DNA of 64,000 nt, from contig NZ_LQRT01000013.1 of assembly GCF_001632745.1 (NCBI RefSeq), forward strand, positions 558,001-622,000, in the 5' to 3' direction. Origin of the DNA: Aquimarina aggregata. Lineage in GTDB: Bacteria > Bacteroidota > Bacteroidia > Flavobacteriales > Flavobacteriaceae. The notes under the pieces are model-generated. The model was given only the letters and a program-made list of their open reading frames with translations. It did no database searches and was not told where the DNA came from. This document shows positions 34,652 to 43,921 of this stretch, one piece after another. The position numbers were made by a program, and so were the translations under genes. Within the stretch, counting starts at the first letter, position 1, and each line of letters begins with the position of its first letter.

Positions 34652-36346
34652 ATGTTAGAGATTTCTGAATTAAAAGCGAAAAAGCTTCCTGAGTTACAGG
34701 AGATTGCAAAAGCCCTTAATGTACCTAAATATCGTACATTAAAAAAACTTGACCTTGTATACCAAATACTAGATCACCAGGCCGCAAACCCTGATAAACT
34801 AAAAACGACTACAATGGAGAAATCTCCAGAAAAAAAGTCTCCAGAAAAAAAATCCCCAGAAAAAGCCGCTCCGGTAAAAAAGAATCCAGACGCCCGTCAA
34901 AGGAGACCAAGAACCAGAAAAAATGATGGCCCTCGTACCGCGAGTACACACAATCAACCAGAAGTAAAGACGCCACAAGAAAACAAGACAGTAGATACAT
35001 CTTCGACTAAAACCGAAGATACTACCAAAAATAATAGTCTCGAAAAAACGTCTAAAAAGGAAGATCACAAAGAGACTAACAAACCTCAACACAATAAAGA
35101 GGACAAAAGAGACAATAACAGAAGTAGAAATAACGATAAGTCTCAACAAAACAAAAACAGAAATAACAACAACAAAAAGGAAAACGGAAACAGGGATAAC
35201 AGAAACCGTTATAAAGAACCTGATTTCGAATTTGATGCTATAATACAAAGTGAAGGTGTCCTAGACACTATGCAAGATGGATATGGTTTTTTACGTTCAA
35301 GTGACTACAACTATCTTTCTTCTCCTGACGATATATATGTATCGCAGTCTCAAATAAGACTTTTTGGCTTAAAAACCGGAGATACTGTTTTAGGACAAGT
35401 AAGACCTCCTAAAGAAGGAGAGAAATACTTTCCTTTAATAAAGGTGAACAAAATTAATGGACTTGATCCACAAGTCGTTAGAGATAGAGTTTCTTTTGAA
35501 CATTTAACGCCTTTATTTCCGCAAGAAAAATTTAACCTAGCAGAAAGACAAAGTACAATATCTACAAGAATAATGGATTTGTTTGCCCCAATCGGGAAAG
35601 GGCAGCGTGGTATGATTGTATCACAACCCAAAACAGGTAAAACTATGTTACTTAAGGATGTTGCTAATGCTATAGCAGCAAATCATCCAGAAGTATACCA
35701 AATGATACTTCTTATAGATGAAAGACCTGAAGAAGTTACAGATATGCAACGAAATGTTAAAGGAGAGGTAATCGCCTCTACTTTTGACAAAGAAGCAAAT
35801 GAGCACGTAAAAGTTGCCAATATTGTGCTTGAAAAAGCCAAAAGACTTGTAGAATGCGGACATGACGTAGTGATCTTACTTGACTCTATCACAAGACTTG
35901 CAAGAGCATACAACACTGTACAACCCGCAAGTGGAAAGATTTTAAGTGGTGGAGTTGACGCAAATGCGCTACACAAACCTAAACGTTTCTTTGGAGCTGC
36001 ACGTAATATCGAAAATGGAGGTTCTCTTACGATAATTGCAACTGCACTTACCGAAACCGGATCAAAAATGGACGAAGTTATTTTTGAAGAATTTAAAGGT
36101 ACTGGTAACATGGAACTTCAATTAGATCGTAAAATTTCTAATCGTAGAATCTTCCCTGCCATTGATCTTACGTCATCTAGTACACGTAGGGATGATATAT
36201 TACTTGATGAAACAACTATCCAAAGAATGTGGGTAATGCGCAAATATCTTGCCGACATGAACCCTGTAGAAGCTATGGAATTCATTAACGAACGCTTCAA
36301 GCAAACACGCAATAATGATGAATTTTTGATTTCGATGAACGGATAA
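34652..36346 (+). CDS. rho: Transcription termination factor Rho with long disordered insert
   Basis: A 564-residue hexameric RNA helicase; E. coli Rho has 419. It has a Rho_N helical domain (1-45), a low-complexity insert at about 50-188 rich in Lys, Glu, Asn, Arg and Asp with repeated SPEK units, then the RNA-binding cold-shock fold ([20 protein letters not shown]) and the RecA-like ATPase ([38 protein letters not shown]). All catalytic motifs are intact, so it should be active. In Bacteroides an inserted disordered region of Rho is known to drive condensate formation and affect termination; the same is plausible here. It has a strong terminator behind it. Confidence 0.96.
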   Translation: MLEISELKAKKLPELQEIAKALNVPKYRTLKKLDLVYQILDHQAANPDKLKTTTMEKSPEKKSPEKKSPEKAAPVKKNPDARQRRPRTRKNDGPRTASTHNQPEVKTPQENKTVDTSSTKTEDTTKNNSLEKTSKKEDHKETNKPQHNKEDKRDNNRSRNNDKSQQNKNRNNNNKKENGNRDNRNRYKEPDFEFDAIIQSEGVLDTMQDGYGFLRSSDYNYLSSPDDIYVSQSQIRLFGLKTGDTVLGQVRPPKEGEKYFPLIKVNKINGLDPQVVRDRVSFEHLTPLFPQEKFNLAERQSTISTRIMDLFAPIGKGQRGMIVSQPKTGKTMLLKDVANAIAANHPEVYQMILLIDERPEEVTDMQRNVKGEVIASTFDKEANEHVKVANIVLEKAKRLVECGHDVVILLDSITRLARAYNTVQPASGKILSGGVDANALHKPKRFFGAARNIENGGSLTIIATALTETGSKMDEVIFEEFKGTGNMELQLDRKISNRRIFPAIDLTSSSTRRDDILLDETTIQRMWVMRKYLADMNPVEAMEFINERFKQTRNNDEFLISMNG

Positions 36347-36369
36347 AAAAATAAATTTTAATAAATATC

Positions 36370-36399
36370 AAAATGGCTACCTATGCAGGTAGCCATTTT
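36370..36399 (+). terminator. Intrinsic terminator after rho
   Basis: A 13-bp perfect stem (36370-36382 with 36387-36399), 4-nt loop ATGC, followed by ATTTTG; 23 bp after the rho stop. Confidence 0.82.
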
Positions 36400-36515
36400 A
36401 TTTTGCAGTTCTTTAAGATAATCTATTTTGCATCTTGTTAAATTTACAATTCATAAAAAACTGTGAAAGTTTTTCAGAAAGAAGTTGACCAATCAATAAA
36501 ATTTAAATAAGAATA

Positions 36516-37181
36516 ATGAAAAAAATAGCATACATAATATTGACTGCAGCTTTTATATTAACTAGTTGCCAAAGCAATAGTCAATCCGCTACGAACAAAA
36601 ATAACAACACTCAAAACATAGAACCTGTTCAAGTTGAATCTACGGATGGATTAGAAAGGGCATATTTCGCTAGTGGATGTTTTTGGTGTGTAGAAGCAGT
36701 TTATGAAAGCGTTAAAGGAGTTAAAGAGTCAATATCTGGTTATTCTGGAGGACACACCCAAAATCCTACATACCAATCCAGTAACACCGGAAGAACAGGT
36801 CACGCTGAAGCTGTAGAAATTATTTATGACCCTAAAATCATATCCTTCGCCACTCTGGTAGACGTATATTTTGGATCTCAAAATCCGACGCAAATCAATG
36901 GACAAGGACCTGACCATGGTTCACAATATCGATCCATCATTTTTTATCAAAATGAAGATCAGAAAAAAGTAATAGAAGAAAAGAAAACCGCCCTAGCCAA
37001 AAAACTGAATCGAAGAATTGCTGCAGAAATACTTCCATTTCAAAAATTTTGGAAAGGCGAAGGTTATCATCAGGATTATGAAAAAAGAAATCCTGGAAAT
37101 CCATATATACGTAATGTATCTATTCCCAGACTACTAAAATTTCAAAAAAACTTCCCTGAACTTATCAAAGAAAAACATTAA
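36516..37181 (+). CDS. msrA: Peptide-methionine (S)-S-oxide reductase, exported lipoprotein form
   Basis: A 221-residue MsrA repairing oxidised methionine. The catalytic motif is GCFWCVE (Cys55), and substrate motifs TGRTGHAEAVEI and GPDHGSQYRSIIF follow. Unlike cytoplasmic MsrA, it begins with a lipoprotein signal (ILTSC, Cys18) and a polar linker, so it should act in the periplasm or on the surface. No MsrB domain is attached. It is a single gene with its own terminator. Confidence 0.93.
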   Translation: MKKIAYIILTAAFILTSCQSNSQSATNKNNNTQNIEPVQVESTDGLERAYFASGCFWCVEAVYESVKGVKESISGYSGGHTQNPTYQSSNTGRTGHAEAVEIIYDPKIISFATLVDVYFGSQNPTQINGQGPDHGSQYRSIIFYQNEDQKKVIEEKKTALAKKLNRRIAAEILPFQKFWKGEGYHQDYEKRNPGNPYIRNVSIPRLLKFQKNFPELIKEKH

Positions 37182-37739
37182 AAGAATTCTCAATTAGCCA
37201 AATTGTATACAAAACGAGAGTTTAACCTCACACACTAAGGTTAAACCCTCGTTTTTCTACTTTTCAACTACACTTCGGCTAGAACCGACAGAAATCTCTA
37301 AAAAAAACTTAAATATCGGTTATAATACACATAAAAATCGATGAAAAACACAAAATAAAGAGTAAAAATTATTTTTTTTATAGAAATAAAATGAAAAGAT
37401 GTTGTGTTTTTAATATTAAAACATTACTTTTGAATCTGATTTAATGGTTTTCTTTTCAGTATTTTAAGCTTAATTATTAAAGTTTTACTAAAGAAAAAAT
37501 AATGTAAAGCACTGAAAAACAATAAATTAAATCTAAAAACGTTCATTTAAAATAATGCTATTCACTTCCTAAACTCAAAACGTTTGTTTAGGCAGAAAAT
37601 GACACTAAACTTAGTTTGGCATCTTTTTTGAATTGCATTTTTTGACGGAAAAACACTTAATATTTGTGTTTAAATTTTAATTAGTAACTAATTATTATTG
37701 AAATTAAATTATAACCCAATCTACTTAAAACAAGAGATT
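37182..37739. other. Long leader region between msrA and the SH3-domain gene
   Basis: 558 bp with no gene. The left end holds the msrA terminator (37211-37255). The rest is AT-rich with a possible -7-like AATATTTG at 37659-37666, preceded 23 nt upstream by TTG (37633-37635). No conserved RNA was recognised. Confidence 0.45.
37211..37255 (+). terminator. Intrinsic terminator after msrA
   Basis: 18-nt arms (37211-37228 and 37238-37255) with one mismatch and a 9-nt loop, followed by further T residues. Confidence 0.82.
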
Positions 37740-38888
37740 ATGAAATCAATTTTTACATTTATTCTGCTTTTGGTGATTACCTTTTCTGCTCAGGCTCAGT
37801 CCGAGCAGTACTTAATGTCTGCTCAGAAACTAGAAGTACGAAGTGGTCCTGGTCTAAACTTTAATACCATTGCTGAAGTTCCTCAAGGAACTCAAGTATA
37901 TGTGATGAGTTCAAACTACGGTGACTGGAGTGCTATTCAGTTTAAGAGTATGAACGGATTTGTTCTTACAAATCGTTTAACACAAGATAGTACAATTGCA
38001 GATGCAGAAAAAGCTGCTAGAGAAGCTGAGGCTAAGAAAGCAGCGGCAGCGGCAGCAGCTAAAGCGGCAATCGCAAGAGCACAAGCAGCAAAAAGAGCAG
38101 CTGAAGAAGCAGCAAGAATTGCTTTTGCTGAAGCTGAACGTTTAACAAGAGAAGCACAAGCTACAGCAGCTAAGGCAGCAGCAGATGCAGACGCAGCGAA
38201 GAGATCGAAAACTGCAGCAGAAAGAAAAGCTTTGGCAGATACCGAAGAAACAAGGAAAGCTTTAGAACTAGCTAGACAACGTGCGGCTAAAGGAAATACT
38301 GGAATTTCTGCTCCTATAGAATCTACTACAGCTTCTGCAGGTGCTAATTCTGGATCTAGTGCTCCAAAGGCAGCACCAATATCGGTAACTAGAGAAGATA
38401 AATATTCTAGTTGGGAAAAGAAAACATATAAATCGGGTGCAACTCCGAAATCATTTAACTTTAAAGGTAAGTTCGACTATAAGTTAGACAACTACTTAAA
38501 AATTAAAGTTGGAAAAAACACAGAACTTGTTGCTAAACTTTACAAAATGGGTCAAACTAGTAAGGATGATCAGTTAGTACGAGTTGTATATATCAATTCT
38601 AACACTACTCAGTTTATTAGAAATATACCTGAAGGTGAGTATTATCTAAAAATTGCATACGGTAAAGTATGGAAAGAAACCATGAAAGATGGTAAAAGAT
38701 TTGGTACTTTTACACAAAACGCGTTATACGAGCAAGTACAATCTGTACTAGACTTCAACACTGTTAAAACAAGTAAAGGTATTAATGTACCTTCTTACAA
38801 CTTATCACTTGACTTATTGCCTAGTGGTAATGGGTATGCTACAAACAATGGAGAAGGTATTTCTGCAGATAAGTTTAACGATAACTAA
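37740..38888 (+). CDS. Secreted SH3b-domain protein with Ala-rich helix
   Basis: A 382-residue protein from the ATG at 37740 (signal peptide 1-20, ending SAQAQ); an ATG 14 codons earlier lacks a sensible signal and is not preferred. Residues 24-80 are a bacterial SH3 domain (LEVRSGPGLNFNTIAEVPQG) of the kind that binds peptidoglycan or proteins. Residues 88-186 are a very Ala-rich, Glu/Lys/Arg-containing stretch, predicted as one long helix like the TolA arm. The C-terminal part (215-382) is a beta-rich domain I do not recognise. A periplasm-spanning tether is a plausible role, but this is inference. Confidence 0.75.
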   Translation: MKSIFTFILLLVITFSAQAQSEQYLMSAQKLEVRSGPGLNFNTIAEVPQGTQVYVMSSNYGDWSAIQFKSMNGFVLTNRLTQDSTIADAEKAAREAEAKKAAAAAAAKAAIARAQAAKRAAEEAARIAFAEAERLTREAQATAAKAAADADAAKRSKTAAERKALADTEETRKALELARQRAAKGNTGISAPIESTTASAGANSGSSAPKAAPISVTREDKYSSWEKKTYKSGATPKSFNFKGKFDYKLDNYLKIKVGKNTELVAKLYKMGQTSKDDQLVRVVYINSNTTQFIRNIPEGEYYLKIAYGKVWKETMKDGKRFGTFTQNALYEQVQSVLDFNTVKTSKGINVPSYNLSLDLLPSGNGYATNNGEGISADKFNDN

Positions 38889-38949
38889 TATCACAAAACA
38901 AAAAATAACAACATACATATAATCACCAAATTATAAATGTAACAAAATA

Positions 38950-38971
38950 GCTAGGACTGTATAGTCCTAGC
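38950..38971 (+). terminator. Intrinsic terminator after the SH3-domain gene
   Basis: A 9-bp perfect stem (38950-38958 with 38963-38971), GTAT loop, then ATTTTT. It lies 62 bp after the stop. Confidence 0.78.
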
Positions 38972-39029
38972 ATTTTTGGTTTAATACTTTTTACAGTTAG
39001 TTTTTTTAATTAATTTAAAAGGAGTATAT

Positions 39030-39072
39030 AAAAACAAAGCCTGAGAATTTAAAATTCTCAGGCTTTGTTTTT
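39030..39072. terminator. Strong symmetric terminator downstream of folD
   Basis: 21-nt arms (39030-39050 and 39052-39072), perfectly complementary, with A/T flanks on both sides. It ends the ffh-folD transcript and backs up the plus-strand terminator at 38950. Confidence 0.85.
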
Positions 39073-39151
39073 ATTGTATTTATTTGGTTCTGTTTATTTT
39101 TTTATCTTAATATTAGTGCATTACTTTAAATATAACAAACAAGGACAACTA

Positions 39152-40042
39152 CTATTTAGACACACTATTACGATGTCTTTCTCTTGCCAATAAAGTATTT
39201 TTTAATAACATTGCAATCGTCATTGGCCCCACACCGCCCGGAACTGGAGTTATAAATGAAGCTTTCTTACTCACATTATCATAGTCTACATCTCCAACAA
39301 TCTTATATCCTCTTGGTCTTGATTCATCAGGGACTCTAGTAATACCAACATCTATAATAACTGCATCATCCTTAACCATTTCTGCCTTAAGAAAATTGGG
39401 AACGCCTAATGCTGAAATTACTATATCAGCCTGTGAAATAATCTGCGTAATATTTTTGGTATGACTATGTGTTAATGTTACTGTAGAATTTCCTGGCCAA
39501 CCTTTTCTTCCCATCAAAATGCTCATAGGCCTCCCCACAATATGACTTCTTCCAATAACAACGGTATGCTTACCTTTGGTATCTACATCATATCGTTCTA
39601 ACAATTCAAGGATTCCAAATGGTGTAGCAGGTATAAAAGTAGACATATCTAGTGCCATTTTACCAAAATTCATTGGATGAAAACCATCTACATCCTTATC
39701 TGGATCCACAGCTAAAAGTACTTTTTGAGTATCAATTTGAGGAGGTAATGGTAACTGAACTATAAAACCGTCAATATCATTATCTTCATTCAACTCTTTG
39801 ATTTTAGCCAGCAATTCAACTTCACTAGTTGTACTAGGCATTTTTACAAGAGTTGACTCAAACCCAACACGCTCACAAGATTTAACTTTACTACCTACAT
39901 AAGTTAAGCTTGCACCATCATTACCCACTAAAACTGCAGCCAAATGAGGAACTTTCTCTCCTCGTTTCTTCATTTTTTGAACTTCGGCAGCAATTTCATC
40001 TTTTATATCATTGCTTACTTTTTTTCCATCTAATATTTCCAT
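39152..40042 (-). CDS. folD: Bifunctional methylene-THF dehydrogenase/cyclohydrolase
   Basis: A 296-residue one-carbon enzyme interconverting methylene-, methenyl- and formyl-tetrahydrofolate. Marks: YVGSKVKSCERVG (catalytic Lys region), GFIVQLPLPPQID, DVDGFHPMNFG, VIGRSHIVGRPM (NADP site) and PVPGGVGPMTIAML. The length is normal. It follows ffh by 43 bp and probably shares its transcript. Confidence 0.96.
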   Translation of the reverse strand: MEILDGKKVSNDIKDEIAAEVQKMKKRGEKVPHLAAVLVGNDGASLTYVGSKVKSCERVGFESTLVKMPSTTSEVELLAKIKELNEDNDIDGFIVQLPLPPQIDTQKVLLAVDPDKDVDGFHPMNFGKMALDMSTFIPATPFGILELLERYDVDTKGKHTVVIGRSHIVGRPMSILMGRKGWPGNSTVTLTHSHTKNITQIISQADIVISALGVPNFLKAEMVKDDAVIIDVGITRVPDESRPRGYKIVGDVDYDNVSKKASFITPVPGGVGPMTIAMLLKNTLLARERHRNSVSK

Positions 40043-40085
40043 TCCCCTAAATTAATATGCTTTATAAAGTTAAGTTATTATTTGA

Positions 40086-41414
40086 TTATCTCATTTTCCC
40101 CATCATCTGCATCATCTTCTTACCGCCACCGCCTTGCATCATTTTCATCATCTTACTCATTTGATCAAATTGTTTTAACAATTGATTAACTTGTTGAATA
40201 GAGGTTCCCGAACCTTTACCAATTCGTTTTTTCCTGCTTGAATTAATAATTTGTGGCTTAGCCCTTTCTGCTGGTGTCATTGAATGAATAATAGCTTCGA
40301 TATGCTTAAAGGCATCATCATCAATATCCATATTTTTCATCATCTTTCCTGCCCCAGGTATCATTCCGACAAGGTCTTTCATGTTCCCCATCTTTTTAAT
40401 TTGTTGAATCTGCTTTAAGAAATCATCAAATCCAAACTGATTTTTTGCGATTTTCTTTTGAAGTTTTCTTGCTTCTTCTTCATCAAACTGTTCTTGAGCT
40501 CTTTCTACTAAGGATACAACATCCCCCATTCCCAGTATACGATCTGCCATACGAGAAGGATAGAAGACATCAATTGCTTCCATTTTCTCTCCTGTACCTA
40601 TAAATTTTATAGGCTTATTAACTACAGATTTTATCGATATCGCAGCTCCTCCTCTTGTATCTCCGTCTAGTTTTGTTAAAATAACACCATCAAAGTTAAG
40701 AACATCATTAAAGGCTTTTGCAGTATTTACCGCATCTTGACCTGTCATAGAATCAACAACAAAAAGTGTTTCGTTAGGAGTAACTGCTTTATGAATGTTA
40801 GCTATTTCGGTCATCATAGCTTCATCAACTGCTAAACGACCGGCAGTATCAATAATAACCACATTAAATCCATTTGCCTTAGCATGAGCGACACCTGCTT
40901 TTGCTATTGCTACAGGGTCGTTATTTCCTCTATCACTAAAAACCTCAACATTTATTTGCTCTCCAACAATATGTAATTGGTCGATCGCTGCAGGCCTATA
41001 TACATCACAAGCTACAAGTAATGGTTTTTTTGTCTTTTTAGTTACTAAAAAATTAGCAAGTTTACCAGAAAAAGTAGTTTTACCAGAACCTTGTAACCCC
41101 GACATTAAAATTACCGAAGGTGTGCCTGATAAATCAACTCCCGCAACATCTCCACCCATTAATTCGGTAAGCTCGTCTTTTACTAGCTTAACCATCAACT
41201 GACCAGGTTTTAGACTTTTTAATACATCTTGACCTAGGGCTTTCTCTTTAACTCGTGCTGTAAAATCTTTTGCTATTTTATAGTTTACATCGGCATCAAC
41301 AAGGGCTCTACGAACCTCTTTAAGTGTCTCGGCAACATTTATTTCTGTAATCTGACCGTGACCTTTAAGAATATGTAAGGCCTTATCTAACTTATCACTT
41401 AAATTATCAAACAT
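40086..41414 (-). CDS. ffh: Signal recognition particle GTPase Ffh
   Basis: A 442-residue protein targeting membrane proteins to the translocon with SRP RNA. N domain (1-90), G domain with GLQGSGKTTFSGKLA, DTAGRL and TKLDGDTRGGA, and a Met-rich M domain ending in a Met/Gly run. Length and motifs are complete. A -7-like TAAATTTG lies 48 bp upstream. The SRP RNA gene was not seen in the window. Confidence 0.96.
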   Translation of the reverse strand: MFDNLSDKLDKALHILKGHGQITEINVAETLKEVRRALVDADVNYKIAKDFTARVKEKALGQDVLKSLKPGQLMVKLVKDELTELMGGDVAGVDLSGTPSVILMSGLQGSGKTTFSGKLANFLVTKKTKKPLLVACDVYRPAAIDQLHIVGEQINVEVFSDRGNNDPVAIAKAGVAHAKANGFNVVIIDTAGRLAVDEAMMTEIANIHKAVTPNETLFVVDSMTGQDAVNTAKAFNDVLNFDGVILTKLDGDTRGGAAISIKSVVNKPIKFIGTGEKMEAIDVFYPSRMADRILGMGDVVSLVERAQEQFDEEEARKLQKKIAKNQFGFDDFLKQIQQIKKMGNMKDLVGMIPGAGKMMKNMDIDDDAFKHIEAIIHSMTPAERAKPQIINSSRKKRIGKGSGTSIQQVNQLLKQFDQMSKMMKMMQGGGGKKMMQMMGKMR

Positions 41415-41461
41415 AATGTGTTCTGTTTTGAAAAAAAACTATCTTCATCGATAGATAGCTG

Positions 41462-41469
41462 CAAATTTA
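41462..41469 (-). promoter_or_regulatory. Candidate -7 element of ffh
   Basis: Read on the minus strand the octamer is TAAATTTG, a perfect TAnnTTTG match, 48 bp before the ffh ATG. No matching -33 TTG was found. Confidence 0.38.
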
Positions 41470-41537
41470 AGAATTTGAAGTGTATAAATAAAGAATGGAT
41501 TTATAGAATTATATAATAGTTCGTTAGTACCAAAAAA

Positions 41538-41576
41538 CCACTTGTCAGAACTAAATAAGTTAGCTCTAGCAAGTGG
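41538..41576 (-). terminator. Terminator after the 722-residue fasciclin gene
   Basis: Imperfect arms (41538-41554 and 41560-41576; three mismatched positions) with a run of six T on the minus strand. It separates the fasciclin genes from ffh. Confidence 0.65.
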
Positions 41577-41622
41577 CTTTATTCATAATCCAAAGATTAT
41601 TATCCTTATATTTTACTTACAA

Positions 41623-43791
41623 CTAGATAGAAGATGGTAATAAAACTCCTTTGATCACATGTATAATTCCATTTGAAGCTTCAATATCTGCAATAGCTAC
41701 TTTAATTTCATGATTTAAAAGCACGTTTCCTCTAGATGTCATTTCTATTGTAACTTCTTCTCCTTGTACAGTAGTTACTGTTTGACCTGCAACCAATTCT
41801 TCTGCGGTGAATCTTCCTGATACTACATGATATAGTAATACTTCTTTTAGTGCATCTCCGCTAGGAATAGCATCCAGTGCTAAAAAGGCATTATTAGTTG
41901 GCGCAAACACAGTGAAAGGACCGTCTCCATTTAATGTTTCTACTAGTTCAGCAGCTTGTAATGCTCCCACCAAAGTTGATAACTCAGGAGTATTTACTGC
42001 TATTTCAACAATAGATGATAATCCAGGAGCAGGTAATAGAACACCTTCTATAACGTGAACTATTCCATTAGATGCCTCCACATCTGCCAAAGCCACTTTT
42101 ATATTTCCGTTAAGCAACACATCTCCTTCTTCATTCATTTCAACACTAACTTCATCGCCCTGTAACGTAGTAACCGTTTGCTTTTGAAGTAAATCTTCGG
42201 CAGTAAATTTCCCTGCCGCTACATGATACAATAACACTTCTTTTAATGCATCGCCATCAGGAATAGTCTCTAGTGCTGCAAATGCATCATTCGTCGGAGC
42301 AAAAACAGTAAAAGGTCCATCACCACTAAGTGCATCTACTAGGTCTGCTGCTTGCAACGCCGTTACCAAAGTTGATAATTCTGGAGTATTTATTGCTATT
42401 TCAACGATAGACTGTAAATCTTCTGTTGGCAGTAAAACACCTTCAATGACGTGGATAATACCATTAGAGGCTTCGATATCTGCTATTGCTACTTTTATAT
42501 TTCCGTTAAGTAACACATTTCCTGATTCATCAATCTCAATACTTACCTCATCTCCTTGAAGTGTAGTAACAGTTTGTTTTTGCAGTAGATCTTCGGCTGT
42601 AAATTTTCCTGCGGCAACATGATACAACAATACTTCTTTTAATGCATCTCCACTAGGAATAGTCTCTAGTGTTGCAAATGCATCATTAGTTGGGGCAAAA
42701 ACAGTAAAAGGTCCGTCACCACTAAGTGCCTCAACTAATTCTGCAGCCTGCAATGCTCCTACTAAAGTCGATAACTCTGGCGTATTTACCGCTATTTCAA
42801 CAATACTTTGAAGCGTTTCAAAAGAGGGTGGTAAAAGTACTGCGTCTATAACTTGAATAACACCATTTGAACCACCAATATTTGCTGAAAGTAGTTTAAC
42901 CGTATCATTAATTACAATTTCATTATTATCGTTAAGACTTACTTTAATATTTTCTCCTTGAAGAGAAGCGACCATTTCTTCTTGCAGCAATTGTGAGGTA
43001 TTAAATCTTCCACTTGCTACATGATACAATAAAATCTCTTTTAAAGTTTCGGCCCCTGGAATTGTTTCTAATGCCGCAAAAGCATCATCTGTTGGTGCAA
43101 ACACTGTAAATGGCCCAGCTCCTGTTAATGGTTCAACCAATTCAGTAGCTTGTAGTGCTCCTACTAACGATGTAAACCTACCATCTTCAACAATTAATTC
43201 AACAATTGTTTTGTCTGGAAAAGTAGCTTCTGTTAATTCTGCAGTCCACAGACCCCTACCTATTCCTCCAGAAGTAAATAATCTAAAACCACCCTGAATG
43301 TTTCCGTTATCTCCTACTCTTCCTACACCAAATATTAAATCTCTACCAGGTGGATTAATAATTAAATATACGATTCCGTCACTTACAATTGCACCACGAG
43401 TTCTTGCTTTGGTACCATCAGGTAATACCAAATCCCCTCTAACAATTGTAAAACTTGCATGATAAAGTGTAAAATTCAGATTTAGTTCTCCAGCTATTTC
43501 AGAACCTTCACCTTGTCCATTTGTAACTGTAGCCGAGAAATCATAAACTCTTCTCTCTCTACTTATATCAAAACCAAAATTCTTACCTTCTTCAACTCTA
43601 AACTCTCCTTCGATTGGACTTTGTGTCATTTTGTCAATGGCATCAAAACTAATTATAGGGGATTCTTTAAATTCCTGAACCTCTTGTTCTGGAAGGACTT
43701 CGGATCCATCATCATTTTGACAGGACACAAAAAAGTTCATAAAAAATAGGCATAAGAAGGGTACCGTTAACCTTTTGATTAGCGTTTTCAT
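41623..43791 (-). CDS. Lipoprotein with four fasciclin domains
   Basis: A 722-residue surface or periplasmic lipoprotein (FVSC, Cys24). A beta-rich N-terminal domain of about 150 residues (42-190) that I do not recognise precedes four fasciclin (FAS1) adhesion domains at about 196-321, 328-455, 459-587 and 592-720. Each has the two FAS1 motifs, GPFTVFAPTNDAFA and ASNGIIHVIEGVLLP. Domains 2 and 3 are nearly the same in protein, while their DNA differs at many synonymous sites. FAS1 domains usually mediate cell adhesion or matrix binding. A second fasciclin gene lies upstream on the same strand. Confidence 0.92.
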   Translation of the reverse strand: MKTLIKRLTVPFLCLFFMNFFVSCQNDDGSEVLPEQEVQEFKESPIISFDAIDKMTQSPIEGEFRVEEGKNFGFDISRERRVYDFSATVTNGQGEGSEIAGELNLNFTLYHASFTIVRGDLVLPDGTKARTRGAIVSDGIVYLIINPPGRDLIFGVGRVGDNGNIQGGFRLFTSGGIGRGLWTAELTEATFPDKTIVELIVEDGRFTSLVGALQATELVEPLTGAGPFTVFAPTDDAFAALETIPGAETLKEILLYHVASGRFNTSQLLQEEMVASLQGENIKVSLNDNNEIVINDTVKLLSANIGGSNGVIQVIDAVLLPPSFETLQSIVEIAVNTPELSTLVGALQAAELVEALSGDGPFTVFAPTNDAFATLETIPSGDALKEVLLYHVAAGKFTAEDLLQKQTVTTLQGDEVSIEIDESGNVLLNGNIKVAIADIEASNGIIHVIEGVLLPTEDLQSIVEIAINTPELSTLVTALQAADLVDALSGDGPFTVFAPTNDAFAALETIPDGDALKEVLLYHVAAGKFTAEDLLQKQTVTTLQGDEVSVEMNEEGDVLLNGNIKVALADVEASNGIVHVIEGVLLPAPGLSSIVEIAVNTPELSTLVGALQAAELVETLNGDGPFTVFAPTNNAFLALDAIPSGDALKEVLLYHVVSGRFTAEELVAGQTVTTVQGEEVTIEMTSRGNVLLNHEIKVAIADIEASNGIIHVIKGVLLPSSI

Positions 43792-43842
43792 TATAGTAAA
43801 GTTTTAAAAATTAGTATGTAAAAATTGTGTGATAAGAATAAA

Positions 43843-43892
43843 TCTGAGCTACCGTTAAACTAAACGTAGCATGAGAACAACGATAGCTCAGA
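43843..43892. repeat. Inverted repeat between the two fasciclin genes
   Basis: A 9-bp perfect dyad, TCTGAGCTA (43843-43851) and TAGCTCAGA (43884-43892), encloses a smaller CGTT/AACG stem. It lies in the 130-bp gap between the fasciclin genes and could fold in the transcript as an attenuator, processing or stability element. Its role is unproven. Confidence 0.35.
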
Positions 43893-43921
43893 AAATTATT
43901 TTGGGGAGAAACTTTATAGTA

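Noticed and set aside
34799..35248. Minus-strand open frame opposite the disordered insert of rho
   Set aside because: The low-complexity Lys/Glu/Asn codons of rho read as Phe/Leu/Val on the other strand, which yields an open frame by composition only.
42031..42810. Tandem DNA repeat or mobile element in the fasciclin gene
   Set aside because: The similarity is at protein level; DNA differs at many third positions, and there are no inverted ends or transposase.
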